A stretch of DNA of 64,000 nucleotides from Macrostomum hystrix (lineage: Eukaryota; Platyhelminthes; Macrostomidae). Both the position numbers and the translations under genes were made by a program. The notes under the pieces were generated by a model. That model saw only the letters and a program-made list of their open reading frames with translations. It was not told where the DNA came from and did no database searches. This document shows, piece by piece, positions 42,442 through 55,800 of this stretch (position 1 is the stretch's first letter; every line of letters starts with the position of its first letter). The DNA is taken from positions 2,176,001 to 2,240,000 of the forward strand of contig CATNEN010000029.1 in NCBI GenBank assembly GCA_950097015.1, given 5' to 3'.

Positions 42442-44661
42442 TTAGCAGCGACTTTCACAGTCCACATCATCGTCTATGAATGGCATCGCTGGAAGCCAAC
42501 GTCTTAAAGGTGGTGGCGATGATGTCGCTGGCGGTGTCGGCGGCGACGGAGTCGGAGGTGGCGGAGGAGGCGGTTGCCAATGAGCTAGCATGAGCTGATT
42601 GTTGGCTAGGTCAGTCAGATCTGTTAGCAGAGTTTCCCGTCTATCACCGATGTCAGTTCGGCCGCCAAAGTCGCCCAGTGTCGTGACGACGTCCTCAACT
42701 CGGGAGCCGCAAACGATGCAGTCGTTGCTTTCGGCGTCATCAATATCGGCGGGCTCGTCCGGCTCCGCTATAGCTGGACGGAGCATCGCAGCTCGCTGCG
42801 ACCTATGTGGTCCAACAACTCCCCCACCGCCTCCTCCTTGAGCCAGCACAGTTGCTCTCAAACAGAGCCGATTTAGAGCTCGTCGTAACTCGGCCTGGAT
42901 GTTGCAGTTCAGCAGGCCGTAGAGCAGCGGATTGAGGCAGGCGGACAGCGGTACCAGCAGCAGGGGAAACCATCTGCTCACAGCTTCAGTTGTGGCGCTA
43001 AAATTTGGCGTCGCTTCAAAGTGGCGCAGATTTGGCGCCGATTCGTTCTCGTGCCGTGCAGCTAGAAGGTCCTGAAAGTCATGACTAATATTGCTTAACG
43101 TCAATGGCAGCCAAGCGATGGCAAACACCAAGATGATGAGCGCCAGGACTAGGTTAGCCCGACGGCTGCGGCGCCATTCCTGGTCAGCTCGACGGCGCTG
43201 ATAAGCGGTTAAACGCGGCGACGCTCGGCGCCGACGGACGCGTCCGTTTAGCCGGTGGCAGACCATGGCGTAGGCTACTGTAACCGTGCACAGCGGCGCC
43301 AGGTACTGGGCTAAGAGGGCCAGGCCACTGTAGCTCAGCTTCCACAGCTTTGTTCGCCAGTCTATGGCTGCCAATTCAACGCAGAGCGGCCGCAGCTCCA
43401 GTGGCGAACGAAACTCGACGACCTCTGCGAACCAGGCCAGCGGGCTGGCCAGAAGCGTCGAGAACAACCAGACGGAGGCGATGGTGCGGGTGGCGGCGCC
43501 ACGATCGCTTTGAGGGCCTCGAGCAGCAGACGAAGAGGAAGCCGAAGATGACTGGCCCAGAGCTCGACGCGAGGGGCGCGGTCCGCGGAGGTACTGAAGT
43601 GGTCGTAGAAATAGCGGATGTGTTTAGACGTGTGTGGAGGAGAAACAATCTTAGAGTGCGTCATCGTGTATTTTAAATGCGTATTCAAGTGGAGAATTTG
43701 ACGACGAAGAAAGATAGCGCGGAAAATCTTCTTCAATTTTTTTCATTTACGCAGCAATAGATGGTGCCACCAGTGTGTGTGCGTTGGTGTGTGCAAGGCC
43801 CTACGATGCATAGTACTAGTAGAAATGCATTAAAATTCTCAGCGAATATGTGTCACGTCAGAGTGCCGACTCTTGATCGTGTAATTAACAAGAAACTACA
43901 GAATAATCACACCGCGAGGTGAGTGACGACGTAGTAATACGTCCGACCCTCGCTCTAAAGTCCCGAAGTCCATGTCAGACGCTTAAGATAGAAAATACCA
44001 CTGTATTGAACGTCTATTGAAGAGTACAACTTTATAGGACCAACATGCAAGACAGAGCGAGTGCGTAAATTAACTGCCAGAACATGCGTATGAATGCGAA
44101 TGTTTACCTGGCTACCGGTCAACTGCCACCAAATACTGCACCAGTAATAAGATCCCCAACATTCTAAAATGACTCAAATAACCTTACCAGCAGGCGATCG
44201 CATGCGATTGCCACAATGGCATAGGTGGACACAAACGCGTTGAGTCCAGTGAGCGCGTTGACCATCTTGCAGGCCGGTTGGCCGAACGCCCAACCGCTGT
44301 AGCGCTGAAACAGCTTCACCAAGTTCAGCGGCTGGGTGAGGCCGCACAGCGTCAGGTCGGAGAGCGCCAGATTTGCAATGTACAAATTCCTGGTCGTGCG
44401 AAGGCGCCTATTAGCCAGCACAATGTACGCCACCAGGCCGTTGCCGCAGGCACCAAGCAGCATCACAACAGCGTAGGCCAAGGCCAGCGCTCGCAAAGTT
44501 GGCAGAGCGCGACGCTCCTCAGCCGCAATGTTTGCCAGCTGACGCCTGACGGCGACTGCCGACTCAGTGAAATTTCGGCACTCCAGCATGCGGAGCAGAG
44601 CGTCAAGATCCAGCGGATTCAGCTGAACGGACGGGTCAAGCAGTTGTGAACAGTTCGACAT
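42442..44661 (-). CDS. Class A GPCR, neuropeptide Y/F receptor-like
   Basis: Minus-strand exons 44661-44188 and 43593-42442 join in phase 0 (1,626 nt, 541 aa). Seven hydrophobic segments are visible. TM1 has GACGNGLVAYIVL. TM2 is at about 93-117 (NLYIANLALSDLTLCGLTQP), a hallmark of NPY/NPF-type receptors. An ECL1 Trp is followed by Cys131, which can pair with a Cys in ECL2 (RPLCVEL). TM3 ends AIACDRLL, so the usual DRY is DRL. TM6 has FAIAWLPLTLSN (the Cys of the common CWxP is Ala-Trp here) and TM7 has SACLNPLLYGLLN. N-glycosylation sequons occur in the N-terminus (NCS, NFT) and ECL3 (NES, NFS). The third intracellular loop is very basic, ICL2 is long and Ser-rich, and the roughly 150-residue tail is Pro-rich, ending CESRC. 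The start is the ATG at 44661, after a non-AUG extension. The ligand cannot be read from sequence; a neuropeptide is inferred from the TM2/TM6 pattern. Confidence 0.87.
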
Positions 44662-45160
44662 TTCACTGCTTATAGCCAAGCGAAAATTGCTAAATATGTT
44701 TTCAGACTGAGTTCGGCAGTTTCTGTCTGTTCTCTTGGATTCGATTATTATAAATAAAGAAAATTTTCGATATAATCAGCACTGATTGGCTACCCTGAAA
44801 CTCTAAGTATAAAAACTGAGAAGGAAAATCGGATGTTGGAGAAGAATTTGCCGAACCCGCATTCCCATAAATGTGAATAATTGGAGGGGAAAATGTCACA
44901 AAAAATGGAAAGAAAGCGAGCCAATTTCAATAAGAGACGCCAAAATTTGCAAGTCCCCCATTGAGTGGCACGCTCCAATCCAGGCCTCTCTTTTGTGCTG
45001 CTGGATGCGCAAAAAAGCTAATAATTTTCCCAAAATATGAATGCCTCTCCATCTGAATGTTTCAGGCAAAGCAAGTTATGTGTGCATGGGCCTGTGCGAT
45101 TGTGAAGAATGCAAAAAACATTCATTTTAGCTTTGTTGGCACTTCAGTTCCATCTGTCCA
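44662..45160. other. Upstream region of the GPCR gene
   Basis: No gene recognised; probably includes the GPCR promoter and 5' UTR. Short open frames lack motifs. Confidence 0.45.
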
Positions 45161-45164
45161 TGTC

Positions 45165-45412
45165 TAACAGTCGATGTCTAACAGTCCCAATGTCTAACAG
45201 CTCGAATGTCTAACAGCCCCAATGTCTAACAGCTCCACTGTCTAACAGTTCCACTGTCTAACAGCCTCAATGTCTAACAGTTCCACTGTCTAACAGTTCC
45301 AATGTCTAACAGCTCCACTGTCTAACAGTTCCACTGTCTAACAGCCCCAATGTCTAACAGCTCCACTGTCTAACAGTTCCACTGTCTAACAGTTCCAATG
45401 TCTAACAGCGCT
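45165..45412. repeat. 16-bp minisatellite upstream of the GPCR gene
   Basis: About 15 copies of TCTAACAGTTCCACTG with CCCCAATG, CTCCACTG and CCTCAATG variants in the second half, about 500 bp from the GPCR start codon. Confidence 0.92.
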
Positions 45413-46509
45413 CTAACAAGTCATTCTTATCCGTAGTCCTGATGCTATTGTTATTGCCCTTGTGTTATTATTTTTCAGTTATTTTGGTGGAGATAACTCT
45501 CCGCTTGAAAATGTTTTTACCCCTGCTAGAAAACTCAATTCGGAGACAACTGTGTAATTTTGAAGTCGAAATTTTGCTCGTGTAGGCTTCTTCAAGCCTA
45601 CTTCAAGTAGGCTTTGATGACAAAAGTAAAAATGCTTCATATAACTTTTAGCCATCCTTGACATGAAGTCCAGTTCTGGTACAGTCACCAAATCTGCTAT
45701 TCCCCTGTGCGCTACGTATACTTTTAAATATTCAGACTAATTTAAACAACTCTACACATGTGTTTGGAAGCATTTTTGCGAAAATGCATTCCTCTATTCT
45801 ATTATTACAAAGTAGAACCTTGCACTGACCTTGACCCTGTATTCTGATTGGCTTATTTCCATACGTACACATGAGTATTATTGCACGAGATTTATTCGAC
45901 GCACTGTCGGACTGTTTTTTTGTTATAATAAACATGTTTTTAAACTGAGCCATTCTTGCTCAACCTCAATATGGGATGAAGCTCACCCACAGGACCCTCG
46001 CCTAGTCTATCAACCAATCAGTCACCAACCCGACGGCGTCGGCACCGTCTCACCGTAGCTCCGTCTAGATAAAGGTCGGTCACATTTTTTAAATGACATT
46101 TTTTGTATAGGGGTGGATGAAATACACTAGTGCAGCGTTTGGGAATCGATGATCTGGCGACTTGATTATTGTTTCAGAAGATACGCAACAAAAATTTGGC
46201 CCGCGTTCTTGAGTTTCGTTTGCTTGCGTTGCTCCGTTCTGATGCAGCACAAACATTTGCAGGGTGGAATTCCCCTTTGTAGTTTTATTGTAGTAGTTTC
46301 AGTTCGGTGATTTTAAGCGCATGTCTTTAGTAGTATCTTGCATATCTTGCATATAAAAAAATTCGAAAAATAAATGGACTTATAAAAACTTTATATAACA
46401 TATAATACTCGTAAATGTATCTTTATGTATCTTTAGTTTCTGATACAAATGGCGGAAAACATGGTGCAACGTGTTCATTTGTATTGAGACTATTGTAGAG
46501 TCTCAATAC
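45413..46509. other. Unannotated spacer
   Basis: No supported gene or element. Open frames such as 45479-45691 (-) and 45831-46058 (+) show no recognisable protein features. Confidence 0.5.
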
Positions 46510-46805
46510 AAAGGTTGTAGCCTAGTGGTTAGAGCGTCGGACTCACTACTTAAAGGTCGGGGGTTCGATTCCCGACTCCACTGGAATAATTTGTGTCCTT
46601 TAGCAAGACACTTAACTCTGCATTGCTTTAGTTCACCCAGCTGTTAAATGGGTACCAGCATCAGCTGGGATAATTGAAGGTGGCGTCCCCCCAGTCCATG
46701 GACTGAACAGCCGTACGCAGCCTTCAGATGCGCCGCGCAATAGCTGCGGCTGTGCTGTCGGCTGCACATCTGACCCAATTGGGACAGGTGTAGTCAATTA
46801 TTATT
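46510..46805 (+). mobile_element. SINE family B, best-preserved copy
   Basis: The tRNA-like head has box A region TAGCCTAGTGGTTAGAGCGT and box B GGGGTTCGATTCCCGACTCC. The body follows with GCAAGACACTTAACTCTGCA, CACCCAGCTGTTAAATGGGT, AGTCCATGGACTGAACAGCC and CGCGCAATAGCTGCGGCTGT, ending ATTGGGACAGGTGTAGTCAA. Total about 296 bp. The head would fold as a tRNA-like cloverleaf arm set, typical of Pol III-transcribed SINEs. Confidence 0.88.
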
Positions 46806-47040
46806 AGTTAATTATAGAGTCTCAGCAATAGCTCACTTTATTCATACGACCTTGTGTTTTTCCTGCAATTTTTTCCTGCAAAACTGCTACCATGCATAGT
46901 GTTTTGCATGCGCATTTTGAATGTGAAGCTCTGCTATCAAGCTGCCACTGGTGCTTCTGCGCTAAGGCAATTCAAGTTCTAAGCGTGAGAACCATAGCAT
47001 GGCACTGAAAAAAAACTCATGTTAAATAACTTATATTGTT

Positions 47041-47265
47041 ACGCTATTGCGCGGCGCATTTGAAGGCTGCGTCAGGCTGTTCAGTCCATGGACTGGGGGG
47101 GACGCCATACCCTTCCCTCAATTACCCCAGCCGTACTGGTAATGCTGGCACCCATTTAAAAGCTGGGTGAACTGAACTGAAGCAATGCAGAGTTAAGTGT
47201 CTTGCTAAAGGACACAAATTGTTCCAGTGGAGTCGGGAATCGAACCCTCGACCTTCAAGTTTTGA
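47041..47265 (-). mobile_element. SINE family B copy (minus)
   Basis: Reverse complement of the copy at 46,510. Plus-strand landmarks are GCGCGGCGCATTTGAAGGCT, TCAGTCCATGGACTGGGGGG, AGAGTTAAGTGTCTTGCTAA and GTCGGGAATCGAACCCTCGA. The box A end is truncated at the right. Tail-to-tail with the copy at 46,510, 236 bp apart. Confidence 0.86.
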
Positions 47266-47540
47266 GTAACAAGGATAAAAATAAGCAAAATTAAATTAAA
47301 AGCAGAGCGCAGGAAACTAAGTTAGGTAATAAATGTTTGAGGAGTTTGACGAGGTCTTGCAGCTCTTAATTTCTCTCAAGCTCGTTTGAGTCGGAAGGTT
47401 GGCAGGGTTCTGCGGAACTCAGGATCTGTGATTTGCGCAGGGTACCTTTCTGGTGAGTAAAATACTTAAAAGCGATAGTAGCTCGTAAAACAGATGGTGT
47501 CTCATTTTGAGCAGGATAGCTTTGTAGAAATTATAAATCG

Positions 47541-47850
47541 AATAACCCAGGACCCATTGGGATCAGGACCCAGGACCCATTGGGATCAGGACCCAGGACC
47601 CATTGGGATCAGGACCCAGGACCCATTGGGATCAGGACCCAGGACCCATTGGGATCAGGACCCAGGACCCATTGGGATCAGGACCCAGGACCCATTGGGA
47701 TCAGGACCCAGGACCCATTGGGATCAGGACCCAGGACCCATTGGGATCAGGACCCAGGACCCATTGGGATCAGGACCCAGGACCCATTGGGATCAGGACC
47801 CAGGACCCATTGGGATCAGGACCCAGGACCCACTGGGATCAGGACCCAGA
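47541..47850. repeat. 23-bp minisatellite
   Basis: Thirteen or more nearly perfect copies of a 23-bp unit containing ACCCAGGACCCATTGGGATC. Since 23 is not a multiple of three, all three forward frames read the same cyclic peptide, which explains the overlapping open frames of about 80-190 codons. Confidence 0.94.
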
Positions 47851-49804
47851 CGCTTAGAGATGCTTAGCAAGAGTACGTCCATAAGGCACTGCAATCGCCA
47901 TCACACCATTGTGGAAAGGACTGAATTAGGTGAAGGAAGAGACTGGGAGTTTTTCCCTCTGTCACTTCCCAGCAGTCCTAAACCACTGTTGGCAGTGGTT
48001 CGATTCGCGACATTCAAACTGGCAGTACCTGATGAAATACTCAAGCCAGCCTCACTTGGTAAATGATGATGCCAGGTAAAGACAGTGAAAAAAGGTGAGT
48101 CCTCTACTGAGTCCTCTACCTGGCATACCTGCAGGCGCGCGTCCGGCCGCTGATCCTTGCCCGCCTTCCAGCCCCGGCGGCTCGCACTGCTGGCCTCCTC
48201 TCGAGCGACTCAGCGCTCGCCTTAAGTAGCCGCAACGAAGGGCCGCCGCTGACCTCCCTCCGCCAGGTTTCCAACCAGGAAGATGTTGCATGAAGAGAGG
48301 AGAAAAAAGATAGAGGGGCGCTGAGAACAGTAGCGGCGTGTAATTACAGAAGCCACCGGTGCACACAAAAGACTGCCACCCGTGAGCTAGGATCCCCAAT
48401 GATGATCCGCCCTGTGCCTCCTACCCATTCTCCCAAGCTCCGTAATGAGGAGAAAGGCGGTCGGGATTGCGATCCCCATCGGCTTGGGAGAAGGAATGAG
48501 GCTGAGAAGGGGAAATATAGACGGGATTGCATTCTCCCCATTCCTTGGCTATGGGCACTGCTTTAAATGAGGAACGAACGATCTCCCCGTCGCATGCATT
48601 CATAATCCCACTCCCATTTTTCTTGCGAGAGACGCCATTAGCTCCGGCAGGTTAAATTCGAATTCCCATGCTTCGGTGTGTGTGTGTGTGTGTGTGTGTC
48701 CTCACCTGTCCTCGTCATTAAATGAAAGCCGCGAGAAGTTGCAATTCGAAGCTCCTTTGGAGGCTCATTGCCAGTCGGATGGGTGGTCGCCACCCTCCCC
48801 CCACGCACCGCAATCGGTCTGATTACCGAACAGGTTGGGAAATTGGAGATCTGTGCGGGAAATGAGAATTGGGAGACTGCAGCGACCGCTACCCAAAATC
48901 GCCTTCACTTGCTTGTTGTTACTCTCGACTGGGGATAATCACTAGCATGGAATCCCATCAAGTGGTTAGCAATGTTTTATAGCTGCGCAAATTAATGAAG
49001 GGGAATTTGTTCGCGCTCAGAATTCGCCTCAGCCTTCAATGCAAGCAGATTGAGTGGGCGGACAGAGGGGAGCCACTGGGAGACCTTGACTGACGGATTG
49101 GCCACCAGTGACAGGGTGATGGAAAAAATCCCAAGCAATAGGGAAGGAAAAATTAGCGGAATTGGGGATTTTTCTGCCGCGCCCTAATGATCGCCCATTA
49201 ATCTGCCCATTGTGACAGACTGTGCGGTTTATTACTGATAGCCTGGCAATTCTTTTTCTGCTACGAGAAGTTATTAGTTTTCTTCTCTTGCTACACGCTA
49301 AGCGTACAAGAACCCGGCCAATTGTACACCCATCTGGCCAGACAGCCGCTTGAGCCGCTTGCCGGGTGCTGCGGAGGCTGAGGCAGATGCGGCAGGGTTT
49401 GGGGGAGTCGGTAGTGCATGCGGAAAATTCTCAAGGTCGCCATGGCCGCACAGCGCAATACGTGACACAATTCTCTTCTGCTGCTCATCATTTGCGACAC
49501 TGCTTTAGTGTATGCTTTTTTAGTTGCTCCACTTGTGAACAACTGGGGCGCCTTAAAAAATATTCAACTGACTGAGGTAAGCAAATATATATCACCTGTA
49601 TTTTTTGCCTCAGCGAGCTTAGCAAGGAATGTTACCGTGCTTGTATAAACAATTTATAGGGCGCTAATTATATCAATATTGAAAATGCGAGTGTGACCTA
49701 CATTCTGGAAAGTGCAGATGAAATTTTAACAGCGTGCATTTACACTTCATAAGTAAATCTTGATTGACTAACCAGTTTCGCAGTCTGGACACCGCTAGGC
49801 CACA
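47851..49804. other. Spacer upstream of the SLC22-like gene
   Basis: No recognisable gene. A perfect GT dinucleotide run lies at about 48676-48699. Open frames on both strands (for example 48052-48399 and 49291-49542) lack motifs. The transporter's promoter is expected near the right end. Confidence 0.5.
48676..48699. repeat. (GT)n microsatellite
   Basis: About 12 uninterrupted GT dinucleotides. Confidence 0.9.
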
Positions 49805-52800
49805 ATGACACTGAATTTTGACGACCTGCTGAAGAAAATCGGTGGCTTCGGCCCGGCTCAACTGCTTATCTTTCTTGTGCCAGCACTCGTCGCCATTCTG
49901 AGCGGTGTACACACCTTGGCGCCTATCTATGTTCTGTACACCCCTGAATACAGGTGAGCGATATTGGCTTGCACATTTATCATCCTAGTGTATGCTCAGC
50001 GTACTAATCTGAGGATAGATATTGAATATGATGCTTAAACGTCGAAATTCGTTAAAACCAAGTTGCTTTTTTTCTTATTTTTAACACAGATAATTAAAAG
50101 CAGGTATCTTTGATATTTTTAACGCGTTGCTTTCACAACCCCCAAGTTTCGGAAATCCCAAGTTTCACAACACCCAAGTTTCAGAAATCCCAAGTTTCAC
50201 AACCCCCAAGTTTCAGAAATCCCAAGTTTCACAACCCCCAAGTTTCACAATCCCAAGTTTCACAATCCCAAGTTCCAAAATCCCCCAAGTTTCACAACCC
50301 CCAAGTGTCACAACCCCAAGTTTCACAATCCCAAGTTCACAATCCCAAGTTTCACAATCCCTAATTTCCACAATCCCCCAAGTTTCACAACCCCAACTTT
50401 CACAATCCCAAGTTCACAATCCCAAGTTTCACAATCCCAAGTTTCAGAAATCCCTAAGTTCCACAATCCTAAGTTTCACAACCCCAAGTTTCACAATCCC
50501 AAGTTTCACAATCCCTAATTTCCACAATCCCCCAAGTTTCACAACCCCAACTTTCACAACCCCCAAGTTTCACAATCCCCAAGTGTCACAACCCCCAAGT
50601 TCCACAACCCCCAAGTTTCACAACCCACAAGTTTCACAACCCCCAAGTTTCACAATCCCTAAGTTTCACAACCCACAAGTTCCACAACCCCCAAGTTCTA
50701 CAACCCCCAAGTTCCACAATCCCAAGTTTCACAACCCCCAAGTTTCACAACCCACAAGTTTCACAACCCCCAAGTTTCACAATCCCAAGTTTCACAACCC
50801 CCAAGTTTCACAACCCACAAGTTTCACAACCCCCAAGTTTCACAATCCCCAAGTTCCACAACCCCCAAGTTCCACAACCCCCAAGTTCCACAACCCCCAA
50901 GTTTCACAATCCCTAAGTTCCACAACCCCCAAGTTCCACAATCCCACAAGTTTCACAACCCCCAAGTTTCACAATCCCTAAGTTCCACAATCCCCAAGTT
51001 TCACAATCCCCAAGTTTCACAACCCCCAAGTTTCACAAGCCCCAAGTTTCACAACGCACAAGTTTCACAACCCACAAGTTTCACAACCCCCAAGTTTCAC
51101 AACCCAAAATTTTCACAACCCCCAAGTTTCACAATCCCAAGTTTCACAACCCACATGTTTCACAAGCCAAAATTTTCACAACCCACAAGTTCCACAACTC
51201 CCAAGTTCCACAACCCGCAAGTTTCACAACCCACAAGTTTCACAACCCGAAGGTTTCACAATCCCTATGTTTCACAATCCCAAAGTTTTACAATCCCCAA
51301 GTTCCACAACCCCCAAGTTCCACAACCCCCAAGTTCCACAACCCCCAAGTTCCACAATCCCAAGTTTCACAACCCGCAAGTTTCACAACCCACAAGTTTC
51401 ACAACCCCCAAGTTTCACAATCCCTAAGTTCCACAACCCCCAAGTTCTACAACCCCCAAGTTCCACAATCCCAAGTTTCACAACCCCCAAGTTTCACAAC
51501 CCACAAGTTTCACAACCCCCAAGTTTCACAATCCCCAAGTTTCACAAGCCCCAAGTTTCACAACGCACAAGTTTCACAACCCACAAGTTTCACAACCCCC
51601 AAGTTTCACAACCCAAAATTTTCACAACCCACAAGTTTCACAACCCCCATGTTTCACAACCCCCATGTTTCACACGCCCAAAACTTTACAACCTCCAAAT
51701 TTTACATCCCCGAATCTGGTAGGGGCAGTGCGATGCACTCTGCAAATTGATGCATGTGAAATTTGGGCTACTGGAAGTAATGCTGCAAGACTATTATAAT
51801 AAAAACCCATTCTCTGTTTTTAAGATGCCGTCCAAAGTTAAGCTTTGAGTTATCAAACTTCTCCGTGGCCAACGAGTCTCTGTTCCGCGACTATGCTCAA
51901 CCGGACAGCTCTGGGCTGAGTAGCGAAAAGTGCAACTATCTCCATGGCAACGAGACAGGATCGGCCTGCACCGAGTGGACCTACGACCAGAGCCAGTTTT
52001 TCAGGACTTTCGTCACTGAGGTAGTGCTCACACAAATTGTAATTGTGTATTCAATTTAAGGCTTCACAGCATTTATTGCTTGTGTTCCATATAGTGCAGC
52101 AAAAAATAGGCATAATAACCTAGAAAACACTGAGTAAGAATTTTTAGTGTTCCGGCTTACCTTTTATCTATTCTCTACATCAAGAAATAATTTCACGCCT
52201 AAAACGCATGACAAGGCAATAATAATGTGGGGCTACATGTAGTAAACAAAAGTTTTGACTGTTTGAGTCACATTATAAAGGAGTCATAAGGAAGAGTACT
52301 TATAATAATTTTTTTATAATGACAAACCAGTGATTTAAGTGGGTCGGTGGCAGAGCGGTTATCTCGTTTGCCTCTCGCACCACGGTCCCTAAGTTCGATT
52401 CCGCGGCGAGGCCACATTCATTTGGGGCGCAGCCGCGGAGAGAAGGCTTGGGTGCAGAATTGTCGTGCAATTTACACCCTTAAGGGCCAACCTCCAAGGC
52501 AAAGTGAAGTGTACACTGCCTGACGATGAGAAAGTCAGGCCAGATGTACACACCTGTGTAAGCGTATACCTGCGTACAGTATCTGTGTGCGTGTGTGCTC
52601 AGGAGTCAGCGGAATGGGCAGAATTGCTTCCTCGCTGGCTGTGGGTCTAGTGTCACCAAATGATGTGCCACTGCCCGCAGCCCTCCTGCAATTATTCTTA
52701 TTTATTAAGCAGTTATTTACGATTTCGAAGCTGACGGTCGTCTCTCTGCCTCAAGTAGCATTTTGGGGTCAAGAAGGCAGATGAGTTCGCGATTTGAATG

Positions 52801-55800
52801 TCCGAGGTCCGCTTGTAAGTGCGGACTCCAACCGGACACCGGTGGCCTGTCCGTTTAGCGTTTTGTTATCCCAGCTTCAGAGCACATCTCAGCGACAAAC
52901 TTTGACGATGTGCCCTTGCCAATGGGTCGATCTGCTTACCACTGCTTCTACGTTGCTTGCTTGAGAGACGAAATGTAAAATCTTGTGCTCTGACTTGGCC
53001 TATCCTGCACAAAAAAGCCGAACATTGAAAAGTGGATAACTTTGTTTGACGCAGACCTCCAACCGTCGTTTGTAAAACAAGGCGTTTCTCGCTCACTCCC
53101 TCCCTAACTCAAACTGTACGGAGTATCACGTATTGCACAAAGTGCTCCTCCCAAAGATTGACGCCATGCAGTCTTCATGGCTGCGTCAAGATTTTCGCTC
53201 AAGACATTGACAGTAGAAAGACCACGTTATTTTACCACCTGGAGAAAGACCACGTTATTTTCCCACCTGGAGAAAGACCACGTTATTTTCCCACCTGGAG
53301 AAAGACCACGTTATTTTCCCACCTGGAGAAAGACCACGTTATACGAGTGTGTTTGGTGAATATTTCGCACCATAGACAACAAAAACACGAATATTCCAGT
53401 TCAATCTGGTCTGCGACAAGGCGACGGTGGGCACTTGGATCAAGACCTGCACATTCGCGGGGTTCACGGTTGGAGTCTTTGTCACCGGCCTACTGTCGGA
53501 CCTGTGAGCGTAAAACAACGCTTTTTAAAAAGTATTTGCATTCAAATATAGGAAATTTAATTATTTAGAAGTTTAAGCAATTAGTTTCTGCAGTTTCTCG
53601 CTCAATCCTAGAAAATTGACACGAAATTATGTTTAAAATTGGTAGCAAGATTTCGCGGGGGTCGGTGGCAGAGCGGTTAACTCGTTTGCCTCACGCAAAA
53701 AGGTCCTGAGCTCGATTCCGCGGCGCATCGAAGGCTTGGGGGCTTGTCGTGCAATTAGCGACTTTGAGGGCCAACCTACAAGGCACAGTGAAAGTGTAAC
53801 ACTGCCTGACGATGAGAAAGTCAGGGCAGATGTACACACCTGTGTGAATGTTTGCCTGCGTACGGTATCTGTGTGCGTGTGTTTAGGAGTCAGCGAAATG
53901 GGCGGAATTGCCTCCTCGCTGGCTGCAGGTCTAGTGTCACCAAATGACGTGCCATTGCTCCACAGCCCTCCTGCAGTTATTTTTGTTTTTAAATTTCTAG
54001 AACTCGTTATAAAAAACTGGCGAGATTTGAGAAGCAACTGATTGAGATGGATGGAAACTGGCGAGATTTGAGAAGCAATTGATTGAGATGGATGGAAACT
54101 GGCGAGATTTGAGAAGCAACTGATTGAGATGGATGGAAACTGGCGAGATTTGAGAAGCAACTGATTGAGATGGATGGAAACTGGCGAGATTTGAGAAGCA
54201 ACTGATTGAGATGGATGGAAACTGGCGAGATTTGAGAAGCAACTGATTGAGATGGATGGAAACTGGCGAGATTTGAGAAGCAACTGATTGAGATGGATGG
54301 AAAAACTTCTTTGGAATTTGACAGTTTCACAAGAAGTTGAAATTGATGCAATAACATCTTATTTACTTGATTTAGCATTTTTTAAAAAGCTTTTCGACTA
54401 TCACAGAATTAATTAGGCCCCTATTGGATAGAAAGATAAATAAAGAAACGCAATCGGCCGGATCATTCTCAAGAATGCACTCGTAAGTTGTTTAGATTTG
54501 AACTTTTAACTCGAGCTTAGAATACTAATTGCGTTTGAGTCATTGGAATCGGCTTCTGGCTAATGTCAACGAAAAATTCTATCGTCACATCATTAGACTC
54601 GATGTTTTCCACAGACTCGGCCGGCGACGATGTCTCATCGCCTGTCTTTCCATCTACGGCACGGCCGCCCTTGGCGCTGCCTTCTGCCAGTCGCCGATAA
54701 CCATGGCCCTGGCCAGATTCTTCATCGGCTTCGGCGCGCTCGGAGCTTTCACCATCGGCTTCGTCATCGGCACGGAGATCGTTGGCCCGGAGGCCAGATT
54801 CCACACCGGCATGGCCATCGAGTACTTCTGGAGCCTTGGCTCGTCAATCGTTGTGGGTCTAGCCTATGTCTTCAAGTAAGGATCACGGACGACTTAGTTG
54901 ACAACTAATTGAGTCGCTAAAGCTTGTTTTCAACAGTGCGTATATATTTGCTTGTGTTGTTCGCGCAGTGACTGGCGCCACCTGCAGATTGCCTCCTCTG
55001 TCCCGGTGCTACTAGTGCTAGCTGTCTCCCTGGCGCCGGCAGTGGTGCCAGAGTCGCCTCGCTGGCTGCTGCACAAAGGTCGCATTGACGAGGCCCGCGA
55101 TGTCATCCGGCGGATGGCCCGGCTCAACCGCGCGTCGGACACCGCAGGTCACGAACTCGACTCGGTGCTAGAGAGAGGCCGCGACAACGACAGGGTCGCC
55201 GATCAGCTGGTTGAGGACTCGTCGTCGCCGTCGATCAAGGTAGCCGTCCTGGAAGCCCGCAACCCGCCGACGGAGCCGCGTTGGCGCCATCGCTGCCGGG
55301 CGGCTGCTGTGACCAGTCGTCGGCTGTTTTGTCAGGCGCCCCGCCTGCTGGTCGAGTACTGCATCATCGGCTTCAACTGGTCAGTGACTAGCAGTCGCCA
55401 TGCCTGCTTTAACAGGCCTGTGTTATTCATCATCGCTCATGTAACCAGAAAGCGGCTACAAAGTTATGCAAATATACGAGCCTTACTCCACCCTACTTAG
55501 GTTTGCCATATCTCTGGTTTACTACGGACTGACTATGGGAACCGGCGCTCTGCCCGGCAACGTGTTTGTCACCTCCCTGCTCGCAGCGCTGGTTGAATTT
55601 CCGGCCTACATCGTCGGACACGCCAGCGTCAACCGGCTTGGGCGGAAGGTCGTCTACATCGCCTCCTTGGCCCTGTCGGCTATTTCGCTGCTCGGTCTAC
55701 TGCTAGTCGTACTACTAGCCTCCGGTTAGTTCAGTAGTCTAATGCAAACACACGCGCTTATTTGTTTTAACATTCCTTTTCCGCCCCTCCTATCCGGAGT

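Noticed and set aside
46514-46590. Functional tRNA gene
   Set aside because: Box A and box B are present, but the sequence continues into a shared roughly 220-bp body repeated elsewhere, and the copies vary in the stem regions; this is a SINE head.
50110-51722. Phe/Pro/Gln/His-rich frames that resemble a structural repeat protein
   Set aside because: They come from the 15-16-bp array in intron 1 of the transporter gene, which must be spliced out to join exons 1 and 2 in phase.
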